DNA from: Pleomorphomonas sp.
GTDB taxonomy: Bacteria > Pseudomonadota > Alphaproteobacteria > Rhizobiales > Pleomorphomonadaceae
DNA length: 64,000 nucleotides
Direction: 5' to 3'
NCBI GenBank assembly: GCA_029976075.1
Contig: JARKNW010000035.1
Coordinates: forward strand, 167,482-231,481
Numbering within the stretch: the first letter of the stretch is position 1; each line of letters starts with the position of its first letter. A model generated the notes under the pieces. It had not been told where the DNA came from. It saw only the letters and a program-made list of their open reading frames with translations, and ran no database searches. Made by a program: the position numbers and the translations under genes. Positions 8,456-16,556 of the stretch are shown piece by piece.

Positions 8456-9616
8456 CTATGAATTCTGAGACTTGCGCTTTGCGTGCTTGGCATTCCGGGA
8501 TTTTTTCCGGGAGTCGGCGCGCTCCATTCCTTCGCGAAGGTCGTCGAGGGAGGCGTGGGCATAGCGGGCTGTGGTGGTGATGTCCTTGTGGCCGGCGAGT
8601 TTCTGGGCGAGTTTGAGGTTGCCGGTTTCGCGCACGAGGCGGGTGAGCGCCGTGTGGCGAAGATCGTGCAGGCGGAAGTCGGTGACCTTGGCCTTTTCCC
8701 GGTCGCGGCGCCAGCGACTTTTCAAGCCCTGGTAGGTGATGGGAACGATATCGCCGCGCTGAATGCGTCGGCCGGCGTCGCGGCGCTGGGCGATATAGGT
8801 GAAGACGTGCTGAGGATCGTAGTTACGCAGGGGCCAAAGGATATCGCGGATTTCCTGGGTGATGGGGATCAGGCGTTTTTGGCTTGCGGCGCCGCGGCGG
8901 CCCTTGCCGGTGATTTCGATGGCGCTCGCCGTCCAGTAGACCTTGTCCCATGTGAGGCCGACGACCTCCTCGAGGCGGCATCCGGAGGCCAGCATGAAGC
9001 GGATGGACGGCAGGTAGTCGTCGCGGATGGCGTCGAAGATGGCAGCCTCTTCCTGGTCGGACGCTTCGCGGATCCGCTCCTGCGGCTCGGGCAATAGCAA
9101 GTCTGCCCAGACAATCGGCTGCAGATCATTCACCTGCCAGACGTTTTCGGCGCGCTTGAGAACGCGGCGCAGCGGCTCGGTGAAAGTACGGTTGACGGTG
9201 CCATTCGCGATCAGGCGCTTGGATTTTTTGCCGCCGGTGGTGGCGGCGCGCCGGCGGCTGATGGCCTCGGCTATCTTGGCGGAATCTATGGACTTGACAT
9301 AGGTGTCGGCACCGAGCAGCGCGGTGATGTTGCCCATGTAGCCCCAGATATCGTCCTCGGTTTCGGCAAACCTGCCGACTTCCTCGTAGTATCTGGAGCA
9401 GGCGGCGCCGAGCTTCATCGGCGCCTTGGCCAGTTCGTGCCGCTCCTGCTGGGCGGCTTCTACGCGCGTGAGCTCGTCCTTTTCGAACTGCTCGGCGTCG
9501 CGTTTGGTCGTGCACTTCGTGGAACCTGAAAATCGTAGACCACCGCACTGGAAGTCGTACTGGTAGAACGGCGACTTGTATTTGCCATCTCGGCCTTTAG
9601 GTCGGTAGACCGACAT
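8456..9616 (-). CDS. int: Phage integrase (tyrosine recombinase)
   Basis: A 386-residue tyrosine recombinase that catalyses integration at and excision from tRNA-Pro. The catalytic residues are visible: Arg in SGCRLEEVVGL (about 214), His-x-x-Arg in LHDLRHTALTRL (about 315-318), His in LAGHKDITTTARYAH and the nucleophile Tyr in the same block (about 351). The N-terminus carries an arm-binding type domain (YRPKGRDGKYKSPFYQYDF). The ATG at 9616 has GGAGGAG seven bases upstream, although the frame stays open far beyond it. Last gene of the leftward early operon; its 3' end contains a candidate arm-type site. Confidence 0.95.
   Translation of the reverse strand: MSVYRPKGRDGKYKSPFYQYDFQCGGLRFSGSTKCTTKRDAEQFEKDELTRVEAAQQERHELAKAPMKLGAACSRYYEEVGRFAETEDDIWGYMGNITALLGADTYVKSIDSAKIAEAISRRRAATTGGKKSKRLIANGTVNRTFTEPLRRVLKRAENVWQVNDLQPIVWADLLLPEPQERIREASDQEEAAIFDAIRDDYLPSIRFMLASGCRLEEVVGLTWDKVYWTASAIEITGKGRRGAASQKRLIPITQEIRDILWPLRNYDPQHVFTYIAQRRDAGRRIQRGDIVPITYQGLKSRWRRDREKAKVTDFRLHDLRHTALTRLVRETGNLKLAQKLAGHKDITTTARYAHASLDDLREGMERADSRKKSRNAKHAKRKSQNS
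8494..8512 (+). repeat. Candidate integrase arm-type site, attL side
   Basis: Two TCCGGGA copies (8494-8500 and 8506-8512), 12 bp apart, lie 60 bp inside attL within the 3' end of int. A matching pair in the same orientation occurs at 58130-58147 near attR. Confidence 0.4.
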
Positions 9617-9831
9617 TTCCGCTCCTCCAGGAACGCTTCGATATCGTCGCGGCCAAATTTGCGCCGCTTGCGCTGCCGGCCGATGCCGATCAGCCGACTG
9701 GAAATCTGCCCACGATTGACGAAACCCCGCAACGTCTTTTCGTCGAGGTTGAGCAGCTTGGCCGCTTCCTTGAAGGGGATCAGCAACTGATCGGCAAATG
9801 CGCGATCGAGGGCAGAGGTGGATTGGTCCAT
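9460..9831 (-). CDS. Excisionase-type helix-turn-helix protein
   Basis: A 123-residue protein with an N-terminal excisionase/MerR-like winged helix (LIPFKEAAKLLNLDEKTLRGFVNRGQI...) and the wing RQRKRRKFGRDDIEAFLEER, residues about 18-72. It would direct integrase towards excision. The C-terminal 50 residues are serine/threonine/arginine-rich and are encoded out of frame over the first 157 bases of int. That long overlap is unusual, and the tail may be dispensable. It starts 12 bp downstream of ssb. Confidence 0.75.
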   Translation of the reverse strand: MDQSTSALDRAFADQLLIPFKEAAKLLNLDEKTLRGFVNRGQISSRLIGIGRQRKRRKFGRDDIEAFLEERKCRSTDLKAEMANTSRRSTSTTSSAVVYDFQVPRSARPNATPSSSKRTSSRA

Positions 9832-9843
9832 GGTTGCCTCCCC

Positions 9844-10323
9844 TCAAAACGGCACTTCGTCGTCGAGATCTGACGAGAAGTTGCTGGCGCTGCCTGGCGG
9901 CGGGGCGGGCTGGCGAGTGCTGGTAGTGCCGTAGCTGTCGGGATCGTCGGCGGCGGGCGGCCGGGTGCTGGGCGTGTGGTCGAGCAAGGTCAGCGCGCCG
10001 CGGAACTTCTGCAGCACCACCTCGGTGGTGTAACGCTCGACGTTGGCCTGGTCGGTCCATTTGCGGGTTTGCAGCTGGCCCTCGATGTAGACCTTCGAAC
10101 CCTTCTTCAGGTACTGCTCGGCCAGCTTGGCGAGGCCCTCGTTGAAGATGACGACCTGATGCCACTCGGTGCGCTCCTTGCGCTCGCCGGTGTTCTTGTC
10201 GCGCCACATGTCCGACGTGGCGATGCGCAGGTTGACGATGGGGTCGCCGGCGCCATTGCGGCGCACGTCGGGATCTCGGCCGAGGTTGCCGATGAGGATG
10301 ACTTTGTTGACGCTGCCGGCCAT
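9844..10323 (-). CDS. ssb: Single-stranded DNA-binding protein
   Basis: A 159-residue phage SSB. An OB-fold N-terminus ([57 protein letters not shown]) is followed by a proline/serine linker and the acidic protein-interaction tip SDLDDEVPF. It protects single-stranded DNA during phage replication and recruits partners through the tip. It lies 3 bp downstream of the MazG-like gene. Confidence 0.95.
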   Translation of the reverse strand: MAGSVNKVILIGNLGRDPDVRRNGAGDPIVNLRIATSDMWRDKNTGERKERTEWHQVVIFNEGLAKLAEQYLKKGSKVYIEGQLQTRKWTDQANVERYTTEVVLQKFRGALTLLDHTPSTRPPAADDPDSYGTTSTRQPAPPPGSASNFSSDLDDEVPF

Positions 10324-10326
10324 GGG

Positions 10327-11199
10327 TCAGGCCTCCTGCGATGGACCAAGGGTCACAGGTATGCCGACCTTGGCGCTGGTTGCGTTGAATTTGGTTCGGA
10401 CGGCCTGATCCAGATCGATGCCGGCCGACAGGGAAACCAGATCGGCGCAGATCACCACGTCGGCGAGTTCGTCCGCCAAATCCTGCTTGGTGCTTCTGGA
10501 GCCAACCCAGCCGCGGTTTTCGCGTTCGAGTTTCTTGATGACATTGAGCGCTTCGCCAGTTTCGCCGGCTAGCTCTATGCCTCGGAAGGCAAGGTCGGGT
10601 TGCTGGTTGGGATCCGGACACCAAATCTTCTGCCGGGCGATGTTGGCTGCGCGCAGGCCTATGAAGGACAACCCGGCGGAATGACCATTGACAACTTGTG
10701 GCGTCGGCGTTTTCTGCGTTTCCAGATTGGCCATCGCAACCTGAGAGAAAACCAATTTGCTGCCGTCCGCCTTGTGCAACCGAAAATAGAGGTCATCGCT
10801 CCAGGTGAGAACCTTGACATAGCAGGGCTCATCCTCGGTGTTCCGGCCGACTGCGACATAGTTACTGGCGAACTCGTCCATCGTCTCGGCGTAGGTGTCG
10901 GTATCGCTCGGCTCCATAAACCCATTGGCGCCTTCCGGCAGCGCGTCGTCACAGGACCAACTGCCATTCGGGTGCAGCGTTATCTCGAATGTGCCGTGGT
11001 CGACGACCCAGTTGAAGCGGACGATGTCGCCGATGTCGACGCGCACCGGCTGCTGCTCGCAGACATCGTCGGAGAATAGCCACTTGGCGCCGTTCGGATG
11101 GGTGGCAATCCAGTCTTCCGGCCGGGCGCGTGGATTGGGGCAGATATCCTCGATGAAGATGCTGGGCACCCAGCGGCGGAGGGAGGTTAGATCAGCCAT
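10327..11199 (-). CDS. MazG-like nucleotide pyrophosphohydrolase with extra N-terminal domain
   Basis: A 290-residue protein. The C-terminal third (FRGIELAGETGEALNVIKKLERE ... DLADELADVVICADLVSLSAGIDL) has the ExxE...ExxD helices of MazG-type NTP pyrophosphohydrolases. The N-terminal 170 residues (SLRRWVPSIFIEDICPNP..., IVRFNWVVDHGTFEITLHPNGSW) are not recognised and contain several W, F and C residues. MazG-like enzymes in phages remove dNTPs or (p)ppGpp-like signals, so a role in adjusting nucleotide pools is likely. The start at 11199 was chosen for the conserved MADLTSLRRW beginning; it overlaps the previous gene by eight bases. Confidence 0.7.
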   Translation of the reverse strand: MADLTSLRRWVPSIFIEDICPNPRARPEDWIATHPNGAKWLFSDDVCEQQPVRVDIGDIVRFNWVVDHGTFEITLHPNGSWSCDDALPEGANGFMEPSDTDTYAETMDEFASNYVAVGRNTEDEPCYVKVLTWSDDLYFRLHKADGSKLVFSQVAMANLETQKTPTPQVVNGHSAGLSFIGLRAANIARQKIWCPDPNQQPDLAFRGIELAGETGEALNVIKKLERENRGWVGSRSTKQDLADELADVVICADLVSLSAGIDLDQAVRTKFNATSAKVGIPVTLGPSQEA

Positions 11200-11575
11200 G
11201 GTCGTCTCCAAGGTCGAGCGGTAGCGTTCCATCGTCCTGGTCGTCATCGTCTTTGACGACGTCGAAATCGTCGGGCGGCGGCAGGTAGCGGCCGGCGGGT
11301 TGGTAGGGCTTGTTGGCGCGCAGCGCTGTGGCCTCATCGGTGAGCGTCAGCGAAAAGATGGAAGCGCCGCCGTACCAATGGGTGGTCCAACCCTTGGCTT
11401 CTGGGTTGCCCTCGTTGGGAACATCGACGCGGAGCATCTTGGCGCCGAAGCGTTCTTCCTCGCGGATGCGGCCGGTATGGCGGCGATGGCCGAACACCTC
11501 GACGACAGCCCATTCGAAGGCGTCAGGCTCGGGCGTGGTGGTGGCATCGGTCTGGGTTTCGTTGGTGTCAGCCAT
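11192..11575 (-). CDS. Conserved phage protein of unknown function
   Basis: A 127-residue acidic protein. The central region FEWAVVEVFGHRRHTGRIREEERFGAKMLRVDVP is the conserved-looking part, followed by an all-beta-like segment with two tryptophans and a very acidic tail (DDFDVVKDDDDQDDGT). No function is recognised. The ATG at 11575 has AGGGGA seven bases upstream, and the gene overlaps both neighbours by eight bases, so translation is coupled. Confidence 0.6.
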   Translation of the reverse strand: MADTNETQTDATTTPEPDAFEWAVVEVFGHRRHTGRIREEERFGAKMLRVDVPNEGNPEAKGWTTHWYGGASIFSLTLTDEATALRANKPYQPAGRYLPPPDDFDVVKDDDDQDDGTLPLDLGDDHG

Positions 11576-11795
11576 AGACATTTCCCCTGTAGAGTGCCGG
11601 TGCGCCGGTATCTGGGTTGATGAAAGGAGCGCTGAGATTTTCCCGCTGGCAGTTGGGAAGCTTGTCGCCCCATTTTCCGCAGTCGTGGCATGGTCTCGGA
11701 TTGCATGCCCCGTTTTGGGGAAACCCATCGGCGCACACCATTTCGCCCAGCCGATAGGACTTGCATGCATGCTGAAGCATAAGGTCGTCAGCCAT
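11568..11795 (-). CDS. Small cysteine-rich protein
   Basis: A 75-residue protein with Cys at HACKS, MVCAD, GACNP, PCHDCGKWG and PNCQ. The spacing suggests a zinc-binding fold, possibly a treble clef. It overlaps its neighbours by eight bases on each side in the tightly packed leftward operon. Function unknown. Confidence 0.6.
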   Translation of the reverse strand: MADDLMLQHACKSYRLGEMVCADGFPQNGACNPRPCHDCGKWGDKLPNCQRENLSAPFINPDTGAPALYRGNVYG

Positions 11796-11958
11796 GGTTG
11801 GCGGCTTCCTGCTGCTGCGGCTCTCGTTTGGCTGTGCTGTCGCTTGTTGACAGTTTGTGGCCGGTCAGCGCTTCGACGAAACCGCGCAGGTCTTCGCCCT
11901 TGCCGGCCTTCATCTCGATGGTGGTGCCGCGTTTGGAATGGCGGATGGTGGTTCTCAT
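11788..11958 (-). CDS. Small hypothetical protein
   Basis: A 56-residue protein starting MRTTIRHSKRGTTIEMKAGKGEDLRGF. The frame is open much further upstream, but those residues are arginine/proline-rich out-of-frame readings of the next gene. An AGGAA site precedes the ATG at 11958, which overlaps the upstream gene's stop as ATGA. Function unknown. Confidence 0.5.
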   Translation of the reverse strand: MRTTIRHSKRGTTIEMKAGKGEDLRGFVEALTGHKLSTSDSTAKREPQQQEAANHG

Positions 11959-12203
11959 GTGTCCGTTCCTTTCGCCCTGGCCTGTTGGCCGCTTGGGGTG
12001 AGGCGGGCGCCGGTGACGAGGCGGCCGGCGTCGTGGAAATCGAAGATCTTGACGAGCCCTTGCTCGGCCAGGCGGTCGATGCGATAGGCGGTGACGGCGG
12101 GGGCGTTGCGGCGCTGGTAAAAGCGGCGATCGCTGGTGCGGAACAGGCGGCCGCCGGCCAGAAGGTTGAGCGCCGCGTGATCGTCGGACGACAGGCGCGG
12201 CAT
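11955..12203 (-). CDS. Small hypothetical protein, possible winged-helix
   Basis: An 82-residue basic protein. HAALNLLAGGRLF... followed by AVTAYRIDRLAEQGLVKIFDFHDAGRLVTGARLTPSGQQA reads like a short winged-helix domain (the phrase LTPSGQ is typical of MarR/PadR C-termini). It could be a small DNA-binding regulator. Coupled by ATGA overlap to the next gene. Confidence 0.5.
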   Translation of the reverse strand: MPRLSSDDHAALNLLAGGRLFRTSDRRFYQRRNAPAVTAYRIDRLAEQGLVKIFDFHDAGRLVTGARLTPSGQQARAKGTDT

Positions 12204-12205
12204 GG

Positions 12206-12625
12206 TCAGGTCGCCCCCGAAATGAGTTTGCGGAATAACTCGTCGATGATCCGCTCACTTCTCTCAGAGGCACACTTGCGAACAGCATCTGCCGTTGCCG
12301 GATGGCAGATGAGCTTATCTCCGATGAGATAACTCTTAGAACTCGGCTTCGATGTAATCTTGATATTTTGAGGATGTTTGCCGCGTCGGCGCCTTGCCCG
12401 TCCTGGAGAACGGACGCGGGACCAGTCTTCGAAAGTCTCGACTAATGTTACATCCTCGATAAGTCTCAATTCCGGCGTACAACTTTCCATCCGAAAGCCA
12501 AGCTCGCGGAATGGAATTCCCATAGCGCGGTCCATATCTTCGCGAAACTTGTCGATATCCTGCAGAAACTGCCGTGGGGATGGATCGCCAACGAAGTAGA
12601 TTGTGTTGGTGAGGGTGTCACTCAT
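12206..12625 (-). CDS. Hypothetical phage protein
   Basis: A 139-residue protein. The N-terminal half is acidic (DIDKFREDMDRAMGIPFRELGF); the middle is strongly basic (SRVRSPGRARRRRGKHPQNIKITSKPSSKS). No family is recognised. It lies 3 bp from dnaN and 2 bp from the next gene in one operon. Base composition is lower in GC than its neighbours, hinting at separate acquisition. Confidence 0.55.
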   Translation of the reverse strand: MSDTLTNTIYFVGDPSPRQFLQDIDKFREDMDRAMGIPFRELGFRMESCTPELRLIEDVTLVETFEDWSRVRSPGRARRRRGKHPQNIKITSKPSSKSYLIGDKLICHPATADAVRKCASERSERIIDELFRKLISGAT

Positions 12626-12628
12626 CGC

Positions 12629-13759
12629 TCAAACCCTCATCGGCATCAGCACCACCAGGCGGTCGGCGCCGCTGGCGGGCTGGGTGGTGGGAACGAAGAT
12701 GGTGGGGTCGCCCGGCTTTTCCGGCAGGCGGATGGTGACGGTTTCGCTGGCCAGCGCGGCGAGCACGTCGGCGAGGTAGCGGCCGTTGAAGCCGGTTTCG
12801 AAAGGCGTGTCGGGGCCGCCGGACAGGACCATCTCCTCGCTGGCGCTGCCGGCGTCGGGGTTGGTGGCGTCGAGCTTCAGGGTGCCGGCGCCGAAGGTGA
12901 GCTTGAGGGCGCGGCCGCTGGCCGAGTTGATGGTCGCGACGCGATCGATGGCGGCCGAGGCCTCGGCCTTGTCGATCACCGCTTCCGACGTCCAGTCTTT
13001 CGGGATGACGCGGGCGTAGTCCGGGAAATTGCCGTCGATCAGCTTGGAGGTGAGCACCGTCTGGCCGATCTCGACGCGGATCTTGCTGTCGCTGAGGGCA
13101 AGGGTGATGCGGTCAGCGCCGGCCTTCTTGCCCTCGCTGGCCAGCTTGGCGATTTCGCCGACGGCCTTGCGCGGCACGATGATGCCCGGCATGCCCTCGG
13201 CGCCATCGGGCGCGGCGCGGCGCCAGCGGCTGAGGCGGTGCCCATCGGTGGCGACGGCAACCAGCTGGCCATCGGCCACGTGCATGAAAATGCCGTTGAG
13301 ATAGTAGCGGATTTCCTCGGTGGAGATGGCGAAAGCCACGGCGTCGATGGCGTCGGCCAGCATGTCCGGCGCCAGCGCGAAGCTGTGCGACATGGTGCCG
13401 ATATCGATGTGCGGGAAATCCTCGGGCGGCAGGGCGTTGAGCTGCGCCTTGGCGCGGCCGGCCTTGACCGACAGCGTGGCGCCGGCATCGGTGACGAGCG
13501 ACATGGGGCCGGACGGCAACTTGGCGACCAGACCGGAGAACAGGCCGGCCGCGACGGTGATGGCGCCCGCTTGCGTGACCACGGCCTTGGCCTTGACGCG
13601 CACTTCCATGTCGAGGTCGGTGGCGGTCAGCGTCAGCGTGTCGCCCTCGGCCTCGAGCAACACATTCGACAGGATGGGGATGGTGTTGCGCCGCTCGACG
13701 ACGCGGGCCGTCTGGGCCAGGGCAACGTGCAGGGCATCGCGCTCGATGGATATGTGCAT
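12629..13759 (-). CDS. dnaN: Phage-encoded DNA polymerase III beta clamp
   Basis: A 376-residue sliding clamp, full length for DnaN. It shows the three-domain repeat pattern: MHISIERDALHVALAQTARVVERRNTIPILSNVLLEA at the N-terminus, YYLNGIFMHVADGQLVAVATDGHRLSRWR in the middle, and a C-terminal DRLVVLMPMRV in the usual place of the family ending VLMPMRL. It would tether polymerase to DNA. The ATG at 13759 has GGAG upstream; an earlier in-frame GTG/ATG gives no conserved sequence. No phage DNA polymerase is visible, so the clamp probably works with host Pol III. Confidence 0.95.
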   Translation of the reverse strand: MHISIERDALHVALAQTARVVERRNTIPILSNVLLEAEGDTLTLTATDLDMEVRVKAKAVVTQAGAITVAAGLFSGLVAKLPSGPMSLVTDAGATLSVKAGRAKAQLNALPPEDFPHIDIGTMSHSFALAPDMLADAIDAVAFAISTEEIRYYLNGIFMHVADGQLVAVATDGHRLSRWRRAAPDGAEGMPGIIVPRKAVGEIAKLASEGKKAGADRITLALSDSKIRVEIGQTVLTSKLIDGNFPDYARVIPKDWTSEAVIDKAEASAAIDRVATINSASGRALKLTFGAGTLKLDATNPDAGSASEEMVLSGGPDTPFETGFNGRYLADVLAALASETVTIRLPEKPGDPTIFVPTTQPASGADRLVVLMPMRV

Positions 13760-13769
13760 GATATCTCCG

Positions 13770-14126
13770 TCAGCGCTGAGCGATGCGGCCGACAAAGTCG
13801 CCGCCTAGAGCGCGTTCAAGATGGATAAGGCCGTCTTCGCGGCGGCCAACGAACAGGTCGGCGCGGGCTTCTTCGAGCTCGGTGTAATCAACCTGAAAGG
13901 GATAGACTTCCTCTACCAGACCGCCATAGACGCCGAGACCATCGGAGTCTGCCTCACTTTCAGGGACAAGAGCCTCGTTATTGCCGAGTGCAAGTGCAAT
14001 ACCTGGCTCAATAATGTTTCGACGGACAAGTTCGCCAAGAAGAACATCGTCCGTTATGGCTTGGAGTTCTTCTAGAGGGGGCTTAATCCACGTTCCGAGC
14101 GTGCCTCTTGGACTTGTGAAAGCCAT
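13770..14126 (-). CDS. Hypothetical acidic protein
   Basis: A 118-residue acidic protein (TDDVLLGELVRRNIIEPGIALALGNNEALVPESEADSDG). The start at 14126 has AGGAG seven bases upstream; the ATG at 14144 has none. Function unknown. It lies between dnaN and the DUF2158-like gene. Confidence 0.5.
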   Translation of the reverse strand: MAFTSPRGTLGTWIKPPLEELQAITDDVLLGELVRRNIIEPGIALALGNNEALVPESEADSDGLGVYGGLVEEVYPFQVDYTELEEARADLFVGRREDGLIHLERALGGDFVGRIAQR

Positions 14127-14153
14127 GGTTGGCTCCTGAGACATGGAGGGCGG

Positions 14154-14435
14154 TCAGAACGGGATGTCCTCATCCTTGTCCTTGGGCGGTTGGTAGGGCT
14201 TGAGGCACTTTGCAGGGAGCTCGCGCGTTTCGATCTCGCGGTAGCCTCGCGAGGCCCATGTGCACTCCACCATCGGGCTGTTGCCGCCACCTTCCGAGCA
14301 AAGGTCGATTTTGGTGATGGTCATTGGGTGGCCGCCCGAGGCCAGCATCACGACCTCGCCGATGTCTATCCAGTAGGGCTGTATCGGCTTGGGTGTGGCA
14401 ATGGCTGTGACTTTGCGAGTTTGACGAGTTGGCAT
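14154..14435 (-). CDS. DUF2158 (YodC)-like protein with an SSB-like acidic tail
   Basis: A 93-residue protein. Residues about 26-62 (IGEVVMLASGGHPMTITKI ... VECTWA) match the small DUF2158/YodC beta-barrel. The C-terminus ends KDKDEDIPF, which closely resembles the conserved protein-binding tip of bacterial SSB (DDDIPF) and the tip of this phage's own SSB (LDDEVPF). It may therefore dock on SSB-binding pockets of host or phage replication and repair enzymes. It lies upstream of dnaN and ssb in the same operon. Confidence 0.7.
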   Translation of the reverse strand: MPTRQTRKVTAIATPKPIQPYWIDIGEVVMLASGGHPMTITKIDLCSEGGGNSPMVECTWASRGYREIETRELPAKCLKPYQPPKDKDEDIPF

Positions 14436-14710
14436 GGCAACCTCTTGGTTTGAAGGGCGTGGCGGCCGGCTTTGATTGGGTGGCGCCGGCCGCCTTTGTT
14501 GTCAGCCGGCTTTGACGGAGGATGACCGTTGATCACCACGTCCCCGGCGCATGGGCTTCTCCTGGGTTTCTGGCGACTGCCCGTCATCAGGGTTCAAGGC
14601 AGCCCGGTTGTGCTCCAACAGCGGGAACCGACCCGCTAGCGACGCCTTGGCCCGGCCACCGCTGGCGCGGCTCCGGGCTTGGGGCGATCGATCGCCGAAT
14701 GTGAGGAGGG
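14436..14710. other. Gap in the leftward operon
   Basis: These 275 bases carry only out-of-frame readings. I see no gene with a ribosome site. The gap is unusual in an operon where the other genes mostly touch or overlap, so a gene may have been lost here. Confidence 0.4.
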
Positions 14711-15112
14711 TCAGGCGGCTTTTCTTCGGGCTGCCTTTCTTTCCTTGAGGGCGGCGCGCCGATCGGCTCGCTCGGTCAGCATCGCTTGATGCGCCCTCGC
14801 CTTCTCGATGCCGCGCTGATGGGCGCGGATGACCTGGCGGGATTGAAAATCGGGCATGTAGGCGAAGGCTTCGGCCGGGCGGGGCGTGATCTTGATCGGC
14901 TGGAACCCGGCCGCCGCATGGACGCGTTCGTGTTCCTTGGCGCCTTGCTGGAGGACGCTGCCGAGAGCCCTCCGACGGGGCTTGGCATCGGCCTTGGCGG
15001 CGCTGGATTTCCGCCCGGAATAGAGGGCGTCGCCGTTGTAGCGCGCAGCCATCGGGCCGCCGAAAAGCATGACGGAAGCGGCCAAAGCGTATTTTCCGTA
15101 TTGAAGGAGCAT
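14711..15112 (-). CDS. Hypothetical protein with N-terminal membrane anchor
   Basis: A 133-residue protein. MLLQYGKYALAASVMLFGGPMAA is a membrane anchor or uncleaved signal. The rest is basic and helical (SRQVIRAHQRGIEKARAHQAMLTERADRRAALKERKAARRKAA), probably a coiled coil. GGAGAG lies nine bases before the ATG. The frame is open far upstream, but only this part looks like protein. Function unknown. Confidence 0.55.
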   Translation of the reverse strand: MLLQYGKYALAASVMLFGGPMAARYNGDALYSGRKSSAAKADAKPRRRALGSVLQQGAKEHERVHAAAGFQPIKITPRPAEAFAYMPDFQSRQVIRAHQRGIEKARAHQAMLTERADRRAALKERKAARRKAA

Positions 15113-15180
15113 GGTTGTCTCTCCATGAGCACTGGCGCTCGGCCAAGCCGCCGGATCGCACCCGGTGGCGAGGCGTAAGG

Positions 15181-16194
15181 TCAGCCGGGAATGCCGCTTT
15201 CGGGGAAGCCTTCGAACACCGGCAGTTCCGTCTTGGTGCGGATGATGTCGAGGTCGGTGCGGACACGATCGGTGACGGCGAGATCGGGCCGGAAGATCTT
15301 GAAGGCCCACTTGAGGTGTCCGCCCGACAGCCGGTAGCGCAGGCGCACCGGGACGCGGATCGGGTCGCCCATGAAGAAGGGGGCGATCTGCAGGATGAAC
15401 AGGCCGGGGACGGTCAGCTTGTTGCCGCCGGCGTCGCGGTGCTCCTCGGTGAACACCACGGAACCTTCGCCAGACTGCAGGGTGACGGCGTTCTTGACCT
15501 CGGTGGCCGCGAAGACCTGCAGGCCGCGGCTCAGCTGGATCAACTCGGCCGGCGTGGCGATCTTGGTCCCGAAGGCCTGCTCGTAGTCGTTCACTTCGCC
15601 GATCTGCGGGCTGGAGAGATCGGCGATCTGGTCCTCGATGAAGGAGGCGAACTCGGCCTGATCCATCCACTCGTCGTTCTGGGCGATCCAGAGCTTCCAG
15701 GGATCGGACAGCGGGAACTCATAGGCGATGCGGTGTTTCAGCCAGGCCGGAGCGCCATCGATGGCGAGCGCGTGGTAATCGACGACGGCGAGAACGGAAG
15801 GTTTTTTCCAATCGCTGTTGGCGAAGACGGCGGTATCTTCCGTCTTGTGGCGGTTGGTGAGGTCGATGAAGCTCTGCAGCGTCAGCGCCTTGGCGGTGCC
15901 CGTCTTGCGGGCCGGCGACAGGCGATATTCCTCGATCAGGTTCTTGATCGAGAAGGTGCCAGGGCTGTCGCCCTTCTTGATGCCGATCGGGATGTTGCCC
16001 GGCAGGCCGCGCCCCAGCCCTTCGATATCGCCCAGCTGGGCAATGGCGACGCCGCTGGCTTCCTTGCCAAGCTCGGAAAGCTTGTCGATGGCGCCCTGGT
16101 CGAAATGGATGACTTCGCCGAGGGTGGCGGCGCTAATGCCATGAAGTGCTTCGGGTTCGTCGAGCTTGGTGGCGTCGACTGTTTCGTCTGTCAT
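15181..16194 (-). CDS. DUF2303 (YfdQ) family protein
   Basis: A 337-residue protein. The features are typical of DUF2303 phage proteins: an N-terminal AIDKLSELGKEASG, the central VLAVVDYHALAIDGAPAWLKHRIAYEFPLSDPWKLWIAQN, the EFASFIEDQIADLSSP block and a C-terminal beta-rich part. The family is common in prophage early regions near recombination and replication genes, but its activity is unknown. AGGAC precedes the ATG at 16194. The next gene upstream (16221-16556) probably forms a unit with it. Confidence 0.75.
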   Translation of the reverse strand: MTDETVDATKLDEPEALHGISAATLGEVIHFDQGAIDKLSELGKEASGVAIAQLGDIEGLGRGLPGNIPIGIKKGDSPGTFSIKNLIEEYRLSPARKTGTAKALTLQSFIDLTNRHKTEDTAVFANSDWKKPSVLAVVDYHALAIDGAPAWLKHRIAYEFPLSDPWKLWIAQNDEWMDQAEFASFIEDQIADLSSPQIGEVNDYEQAFGTKIATPAELIQLSRGLQVFAATEVKNAVTLQSGEGSVVFTEEHRDAGGNKLTVPGLFILQIAPFFMGDPIRVPVRLRYRLSGGHLKWAFKIFRPDLAVTDRVRTDLDIIRTKTELPVFEGFPESGIPG

Positions 16195-16220
16195 CTGTCT
16201 GTCCTTTCGGGGTGGGGAGA

Positions 16221-16556
16221 TCACTCGGCGGCGCGGACTTCGCGCGGGCCGGCGAACATGTCGGCTTGTTGCGGATGCTCGGTGGAGAGCGAGCCATCGT
16301 CGAGGACCCAGCACATGGTGTTGCGCCGGCTTTCCTTGGGCAGCTTGCTGGCGATGGCGGAATCGATGGTGAGGACGCCGTCCTGCACTTCGAAGTCGAG
16401 GGTCAGCGTCAGCTTGCCCTTGACCTTCTTCTTGGGGATGTTGGCCAGCTCCTTGAGCTTGGCGGTGACGGTGACGATCTCCGTGCCGAGATCGGCCATC
16501 AGTTGGCCGCCTTCCAGGAAGCCGAGAATGCCTTGCGCGTCGCGGATCTTGTTCAT
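16221..16556 (-). CDS. Conserved phage early protein
   Basis: A 111-residue protein. The beta-strand-like core TVTAKLKELANIPKKKVKGKLTLTLDFEVQDGVLTIDSAI is followed by a tail MCWVLDDGSLSTEHPQQADMF. No function is recognised. A strong GGAGGG site precedes the ATG, which overlaps the upstream stop as ATGA. Confidence 0.6.
   Translation of the reverse strand: MNKIRDAQGILGFLEGGQLMADLGTEIVTVTAKLKELANIPKKKVKGKLTLTLDFEVQDGVLTIDSAIASKLPKESRRNTMCWVLDDGSLSTEHPQQADMFAGPREVRAAE

Noticed and set aside
8456..10624. A continuous 722-codon minus-strand frame
   Set aside because: Only the last 386 codons look like protein (integrase). The upstream part is an out-of-frame reading of ssb and excisionase, rich in Arg, Pro and Gln.
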